DNA of 64,000 nt from CAWABB01 sp963780165 (GTDB lineage Bacteria > Bacteroidota > Ignavibacteria > UBA10030 > UBA6906). The DNA lies in contig CAWABB010000004.1 of NCBI GenBank assembly GCA_963780165.1, positions 1-64,000 on the forward strand, read 5' to 3'. Shown here piece by piece: positions 59,581 to 64,000 of the stretch. Below the pieces are notes generated by a model, which searched no databases, was not told the origin of the DNA, and saw only the letters and a program-made list of their open reading frames with translations. The translations under genes and the position numbers were made by a program. The first letter of the stretch is position 1, and every line of letters starts with the position of its first letter.

Positions 59581-61509
59581 ATGAAGAAGGCGTCGATCCT
59601 CATTGTGGAGGATGAATACATCGTCGCGCGCGACATCGCAGCACGCGTCGAACGGCAGGGATACCGGGTCGCTGAGATCGTGGCGTCGGGTGAAGATGCG
59701 GTGACGCAGGCGGGGGTGACGCGTCCGGACCTCGTGCTGATGGACATCAAGCTGTCGGGCCCCATGGATGGTGTTGAGGCTGCCGAGAAGATCCGCGCCT
59801 CGCATGACATTCCCGTCGTGTACCTCACCGCGTTTGCCGACGAGCGGACGCTGGAGCGGGCGAAGGTGACCGACGCATTCGGCTATCTGCTGAAGCCGTT
59901 CGAGGAGCGCGAGCTCCACATCACGATCGAGATGGCGCTCTACAAGCACGACGTGGAGCGCCGGATGCGCGACAACGAGCGCTGGCTGGCGACGACGCTC
60001 AGGAGCATCGGCGACGGCGTCGTATCCACTGATGCCGATGGCCGCGTCACGTTCATGAACCCCGTGGCCGAGGCGCTGACCGGTTGGCCAGCCCCTGCGG
60101 CGATCGGGCTCGGCGTGGACACGGTGCTGCGGCGGACGCCGGGGAAGGATTCGCTGATCGCGCGGGACGGACGGCTTTGCCCGATCGAGGAGACCACGGC
60201 GCCGCTGAGGGATGAGCGGGGAAGCGTGGTGGGGAGCGTCATGGTCTTCCGGGACGTCACGGAACGGAACCGGTTGGAGGAGCAGCTCCGGCATTCGCAG
60301 AAAATGGAGAGCATCGGGACGCTGGCGAGCGGGATCGCGCATGACTTCAACAACATCCTGAACGGCGTGCTGGGCTTCACCGGCCAGCTGAAGAAATACT
60401 CCGCGGATCCGGAGAAGGTGGCGCGTTACACCCAGACGATCGAGCAATCGGCGAACCGCGGCGCGGAGCTCTGCTCGCGGATCCTGAGCTTCGCCAGGAA
60501 AAGCTCGCGTGAACAGGTGCCCACGGACGTTGGCGCCGTCGTGTCGGAAGTCGTGAATGTGTGCAGGGAAACCTTTCCCCGCACGATCGGGTTGAGCTTC
60601 TTCTGCGAGGAGGGCCTGGTCCCCGTGCTCGGGGATCGTGGGGAGCTGTATCAGGTCCTGTTGAACCTGTGCGTCAATGCACGTGACGCGGTGGTCGCCC
60701 GGCATCCCGACGGCGGCGGCAACGTGCGCATCGAGGCCCGGAACGGCGTGGTGGAGTCCGGTATTCCGCCCGGGCCCCGTCTCCGCCCGGGGGACGCTTG
60801 CATTGATCTGCGCGTCTCCGACAACGGAACCGGAATGTCCGCCGAAGTACGCGGGAAGATCTTCGACCCGTTCTTCACGACGAAGAGCAGAGGGCAGGGA
60901 ACGGGTCTCGGGATGGCGATGGTGTATTCCATCGTCCAGAACCATGGCGGAGTCCTCTCCATCGAAACGGAAGAGGGGGTGGGAACCAGTTTCCGCATCA
61001 CTTTCCCGGTGTCCGAGAAACCGATCGAAGCGGTCCGTCCCGCTGCCGCGGCAGAGCTTCACGGCGCGCGGGCTGCGGGGAACAATGAGCTCATCCTCAT
61101 CGTGGACGATGAGCCGACGATGCTGGACCTTGCGAAGGAACTGCTCCAGGAGCAAGGATACTCCGTGATCACAGCCGTCAACGGCAAAGAGGGCATCGAG
61201 GCTCTTCGTCGGCACACCGCCTCGGTACGGCTGGTGCTGCTCGACCTGATGATGCCGGAGATGGACGGCGTCGTGGCGCTCCGGGAAATGCGGAAGATCC
61301 GTGGCGACATCAGGGCGCTCTTCTGCACGGGCTACATGCCTGAGGACGTACGGCATCGCTTGCCGCAGGAGGAACATGACAACATTCTGCAGAAGCCGTT
61401 CGATCCCGCACGGCTCTTCGCGTTGGTCCAATCGCGTCTCGACGCAGGTGGCCCCGCCGCGGGCGGTTTCGCCTTGAGCGCTGAGGGTACTGCTGGCCGT
61501 GCCGGATAG
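59581..61509 (+). CDS. hybrid sensor kinase REC-PAS-HisKA-HATPase-REC
   Basis: The 642-residue protein starts at 59581 (AGGTGA six bases upstream). It has an N-terminal REC domain (Asp in LVLMDIKLSG near 53), a PAS domain (about 130-235), HisKA with His in GIAHDFNNIL near 258, an HATPase domain (DNGTGMS; GTGLGMAMVYSIVQNHGG) and a C-terminal REC domain (LVLLDLMMPEMDG near 560). A REC domain at both ends suggests it integrates input from another kinase and can also pass phosphate on. Its REC-PAS half is a close paralogue of the next protein. Confidence 0.92.
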   Translation: MKKASILIVEDEYIVARDIAARVERQGYRVAEIVASGEDAVTQAGVTRPDLVLMDIKLSGPMDGVEAAEKIRASHDIPVVYLTAFADERTLERAKVTDAFGYLLKPFEERELHITIEMALYKHDVERRMRDNERWLATTLRSIGDGVVSTDADGRVTFMNPVAEALTGWPAPAAIGLGVDTVLRRTPGKDSLIARDGRLCPIEETTAPLRDERGSVVGSVMVFRDVTERNRLEEQLRHSQKMESIGTLASGIAHDFNNILNGVLGFTGQLKKYSADPEKVARYTQTIEQSANRGAELCSRILSFARKSSREQVPTDVGAVVSEVVNVCRETFPRTIGLSFFCEEGLVPVLGDRGELYQVLLNLCVNARDAVVARHPDGGGNVRIEARNGVVESGIPPGPRLRPGDACIDLRVSDNGTGMSAEVRGKIFDPFFTTKSRGQGTGLGMAMVYSIVQNHGGVLSIETEEGVGTSFRITFPVSEKPIEAVRPAAAAELHGARAAGNNELILIVDDEPTMLDLAKELLQEQGYSVITAVNGKEGIEALRRHTASVRLVLLDLMMPEMDGVVALREMRKIRGDIRALFCTGYMPEDVRHRLPQEEHDNILQKPFDPARLFALVQSRLDAGGPAAGGFALSAEGTAGRAG

Positions 61510-61523
61510 GCTGTCCGGCACGG
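61497..61523 (+). terminator. hairpin across the stop of the hybrid kinase gene
   Basis: CCGTGCCGGA (61497-61506) pairs with TCCGGCACGG (61514-61523), and the TAG stop lies in the loop. A T-tract is missing, so it is a weak terminator candidate. It lies at the start of the 61510-61860 gap, whose other content is the sigma54 promoter. Confidence 0.45.
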
Positions 61524-61711
61524 CAGGATGTTGGCCTCACCGTTTTGTCATCTCGGCTGCCGGCTGGGAGAATTCACAACGCCTGTCACCTCACCGGGGG
61601 CGGAACCGCGGCACCGATGAGTGAGAATCGCTCCCTCCACATTTTCATCCGCATCATTCGCAGTGTTTTCGTCGCCACCCGGCGTCACTCGAACGCTTCG
61701 CCGTAACAGCG

Positions 61712-61727
61712 TGGCACGCCCCTTGCA
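61712..61727 (+). promoter_or_regulatory. sigma54 (-24/-12) promoter
   Basis: TGGCACG, four bases and TTGCA fit the consensus TGGCACG-N4-TTGCW exactly. The start of transcription would be near 61739, giving a leader of about 120 bases to the next gene. An NtrC-type activator is encoded 4.5 kb upstream. Confidence 0.85.
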
Positions 61728-61860
61728 GAAAATCCCCTTCGAAGAGAGCGGCCCGTTTCAGACCGGGTAACAGCGTTGTGCGCCATCCCCCCGATCGACG
61801 CCCTGTCCAGGAACGGTGCCGCCCAGCGAATTTTCTGACTACCGAGCGCGGGCTTCCTGG

Positions 61861-64000
61861 ATGTCCAGGGCGAAGATTCTGATCGTGGAGGACGAGGGGA
61901 TCGTTGCGAACGACCTCGCCATGCGGCTAAGGCGGTCGGGCTACGATGTCGTCGGCACAGCGGCCTCCGGCGAATCGGCGATCCGTCTGGCGGGTGAGCT
62001 GCAGCCGAATCTCGTCCTGATGGATGTGACCCTGCAGGGCTCAATGGACGGCGTCGAAGCCGCAGGAGCCATCCGTTCCCAGTTCGGCATCCCCGTCGTC
62101 TATCTCACCGCTCACTCCGATCAGACGACCCTTCAACGCGCAAAGATCACCGAGCCGTTTGGCTACATCCTCAAGCCGTTCGAAGACCGCGAGCTGGCGG
62201 TCAACCTCGACATGGCGTTGTACAAGCATGCCACCGACCGAAAGGTCCGCGAGAGCGAGCGCTGGCTGGCCACGACGCTCCGGAGCATCGCCGATGCCGT
62301 TGTGACCATCGATCGGACCCGACGCATCACGTTCATGAACCCCGTGGCAGAATCCATCACCGGCTGGACGATCTCCGAGGCGATCGGGAAGGACGTCGGA
62401 GAGATCTGTACGGTGACAGACGAAGAGACCGGTGTGCCCTGCCTGTGCCTGACGGCGGAGAGCGGCATCGACACACTCGCGGCCATCTCAAGCAACCATG
62501 CGGTCCTGGTGTCCCGGGAAGGACGTCGGACGCCTGTCGAGCAGATCGCCGCACCGATCCGCGACGAGAACGGTATCGTATCGGGCGCCGTCGTTCTGTT
62601 CCGAGATGTCACTGAGCGCAAACAAGCCGAGCGCGAGCTCCGGGCGAGCGACGTGCGCTTCAGGACCGCCTTCGGGCATACGCCGATCGGCATGGCCGTG
62701 CTCACGCCGGAAGGTGAGTTCGCGGACGTCAACGAATCCTTCTGCACCATCACTGGCTACTCGGCCGAGGAGCTCCGGCAGAAGACGTTCCTCGACATTA
62801 CCCATCCGGACGATCTCGCCGTCAGCCGCGAGCACGTCGGCAGGCTGACGCGCGGCGAAGTCGCACACATCGAGCTGGAAAAGCGGTACGTCCGCAAAGA
62901 CGGGCACGTCGTATGGGCCCAGATGATCGCGTCCCTCGTCCGCAACGAGAGCGGTGCGCCGCTGTACTTCATCGCGCAGCTTCAGGATATCAGCGCCCGG
63001 CGGCGGTGGGAGACAATCCAGGGCGCCCTCTACCGGATCTCGCAGGTTGCGCACGAAGCGGACACGCTGGACATATTGTACGCCGCGATTCACGCGATCA
63101 TTGGCGAGCTCATGCCCGCAAACAATTTCTACATCGCGCTCCATGACGAAGCAGAGGATCTGATTCGGTTCCCGTACTACCGTGACGAGATCGACGCGGA
63201 CAACAGTCCGCAGCGGCCCGGGAAGACCCTCACGGCGCATGTCCTCCGTACGTCGCGCTCCCTGCTGGCCCCACCGGACGTGTTCACGGAGCTGGTTCGC
63301 GCCGGGGAAGTCGAGCTTGTCGGCGCGCCGTCGATCGACTGGCTCGGCGTCCCGTTGATCAAGCACGGAAAAACGTTCGGCGTCCTGGTGCTGCAGAGCT
63401 ACACCGAGGGCGTCCGTTACGGCGACGAGGAACGCCGGATTCTGGAATACGTGTCGGCTCAGGTGGCGATGGCGATCGAGACGAAGCAAGCCGAAGACGG
63501 TGTGCGGAGGAGCGAGGCGACGATGAAAGCCATCTTCAACGTCACCGAAGACCTCGTCATCCTGACGGACACCAGCGGCACCATCGTTACGACGAACGGT
63601 ACCTGGCCGCGATTGTTGAATCTTCCCGTTGATTCCCTGATCGCCCGGAATATGTTCGACCTGATGCCCGCGCATCTCAGGGAGTCCCGGCGCGTCCATT
63701 TCGACAGCGTGATCGGGCTGAACCAGGCGGCGCGGTGGGTGGACGAGAATTCCGGCACGTACTGGGACAACTGTCTTTACCCCGTGGTGAACGAGTCCGG
63801 GAGGGTGACCGCGGTCGCCATGTTCGCCCGCGACATCACCGAGCGAAATCGCGCGGAGCAGCAGCTCGCCCAGCGCGCCGAGGAGCTGCTGCACGCGAAA
63901 TCCACTGCGGAAGAGCAAGCGCGGATGGTGGAGCGGCAGGCCGACGAACTCCGGGCTGCCCGCGAAGAAGCGCTCGCGGCATCGCAACTCAAGTCCGAGT
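61861..64000 (+). CDS. multi-domain sensor kinase REC-PAS-PAS-GAF-PAS, cut by the window end
   Basis: Translation from the ATG at 61861 stays open to the window end (713 residues). Domains in order are: REC (Asp in LVLMDVTLQG near 54), PAS (about 130-255, RITFMNPVAESITGW), a second PAS (about 262-385, FADVNESFCTITGY), GAF (about 395-540, PSIDWLGVPLIKHGKTFGVL) and a third PAS (about 550-660). A coiled coil follows (QLAQRAEELLHAKSTAEEQA) and ends ASQLKSE. That ending is the usual entry into a HisKA domain, so a kinase core very likely follows beyond the window. A perfect sigma54 promoter precedes it. The REC-PAS half is closely similar to the previous protein, pointing to tandem duplication. 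Confidence 0.9.
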   Translation, partial: MSRAKILIVEDEGIVANDLAMRLRRSGYDVVGTAASGESAIRLAGELQPNLVLMDVTLQGSMDGVEAAGAIRSQFGIPVVYLTAHSDQTTLQRAKITEPFGYILKPFEDRELAVNLDMALYKHATDRKVRESERWLATTLRSIADAVVTIDRTRRITFMNPVAESITGWTISEAIGKDVGEICTVTDEETGVPCLCLTAESGIDTLAAISSNHAVLVSREGRRTPVEQIAAPIRDENGIVSGAVVLFRDVTERKQAERELRASDVRFRTAFGHTPIGMAVLTPEGEFADVNESFCTITGYSAEELRQKTFLDITHPDDLAVSREHVGRLTRGEVAHIELEKRYVRKDGHVVWAQMIASLVRNESGAPLYFIAQLQDISARRRWETIQGALYRISQVAHEADTLDILYAAIHAIIGELMPANNFYIALHDEAEDLIRFPYYRDEIDADNSPQRPGKTLTAHVLRTSRSLLAPPDVFTELVRAGEVELVGAPSIDWLGVPLIKHGKTFGVLVLQSYTEGVRYGDEERRILEYVSAQVAMAIETKQAEDGVRRSEATMKAIFNVTEDLVILTDTSGTIVTTNGTWPRLLNLPVDSLIARNMFDLMPAHLRESRRVHFDSVIGLNQAARWVDENSGTYWDNCLYPVVNESGRVTAVAMFARDITERNRAEQQLAQRAEELLHAKSTAEEQARMVERQADELRAAREEALAASQLKSE

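Overview
The window is a 64 kb piece of a GC-rich bacterial chromosome. The best guess is a member of the Bacteroidota/Ignavibacteriota (FCB) group. At least four secreted proteins end in a type IX secretion (T9SS) type A sorting tail of the 'N(Y/F)PNPFNP...T.IR' kind. TonB-dependent, Omp85/TamB and DUF5916 outer-membrane genes are also present, while the promoters that can be read are of ordinary sigma70 form (TTGnnn, 16-17 bp, TAtnnT). No rRNA, CRISPR array or insertion sequence was seen. One tRNA gene, tRNA-Gly(CCC), is present.

Layout: 0-8.6 kb, all on the minus strand, has carbon-starvation transporter cstA (cut by the window edge), a GH13 amylase broken by two compensating single-base shifts, a naturally circularly permuted GH16 beta-glucanase with a T9SS tail, a haem-binding protein, an outer-membrane protein and a TPR protein. 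8.8-11.3 kb has a membrane metallophosphoesterase, small membrane proteins, a group of stem-loops and tRNA-Gly. 11.9-15.8 kb is a polyprenyl-phosphate/glycan patch (GT-C glycosyltransferase, UbiA family prenyltransferase, HAD phosphatase); the UbiA and HAD genes are clearly AT-richer than their neighbours. 16.7-27.2 kb is an accessory secretome region: GH123/DUF4091-like hydrolase, lipoprotein plus TonB receptor, two further T9SS cargo proteins and a decayed paralogue fragment.

27.4-31.2 kb is the methionine operon metY-metX-asd behind a SAM-I riboswitch with its own terminator. 31.3-40.3 kb is an outer-membrane assembly operon (Omp85-like barrel, TamB, TamA). 40.7-44.8 kb has an M24 peptidase, a 14-bp minisatellite and a DUF5916 protein. 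44.8-50.2 kb is a complete trans-4-hydroxyproline catabolic operon (epimerase, FAD dehydrogenase, deaminase, 2-oxoglutarate semialdehyde dehydrogenase) with a GntR/FCD regulator.

50.9-55.3 kb is a probable nitrogen-oxide respiration or detoxification unit: an Rrf2 regulator with three cysteines and its own operator, a NapH/NosR-like membrane Fe-S protein, a methyltransferase, an eight-haem cytochrome resembling hydroxylamine oxidoreductase, and a DUF4920 protein. It is followed by two long perfect palindromes that share a core. 55.8-64 kb is a signalling cluster: an NtrC-type sigma54 activator, its overlapping PAS histidine kinase, a REC-PAS-kinase-REC hybrid and a second REC-PAS-PAS-GAF-PAS protein. 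The last is cut by the window end and is preceded by a textbook sigma54 promoter. The clearest candidates for unusual biology are the octahaem operon, the permuted GH16 enzyme, the palindrome pair and the sigma54-linked kinase cluster.
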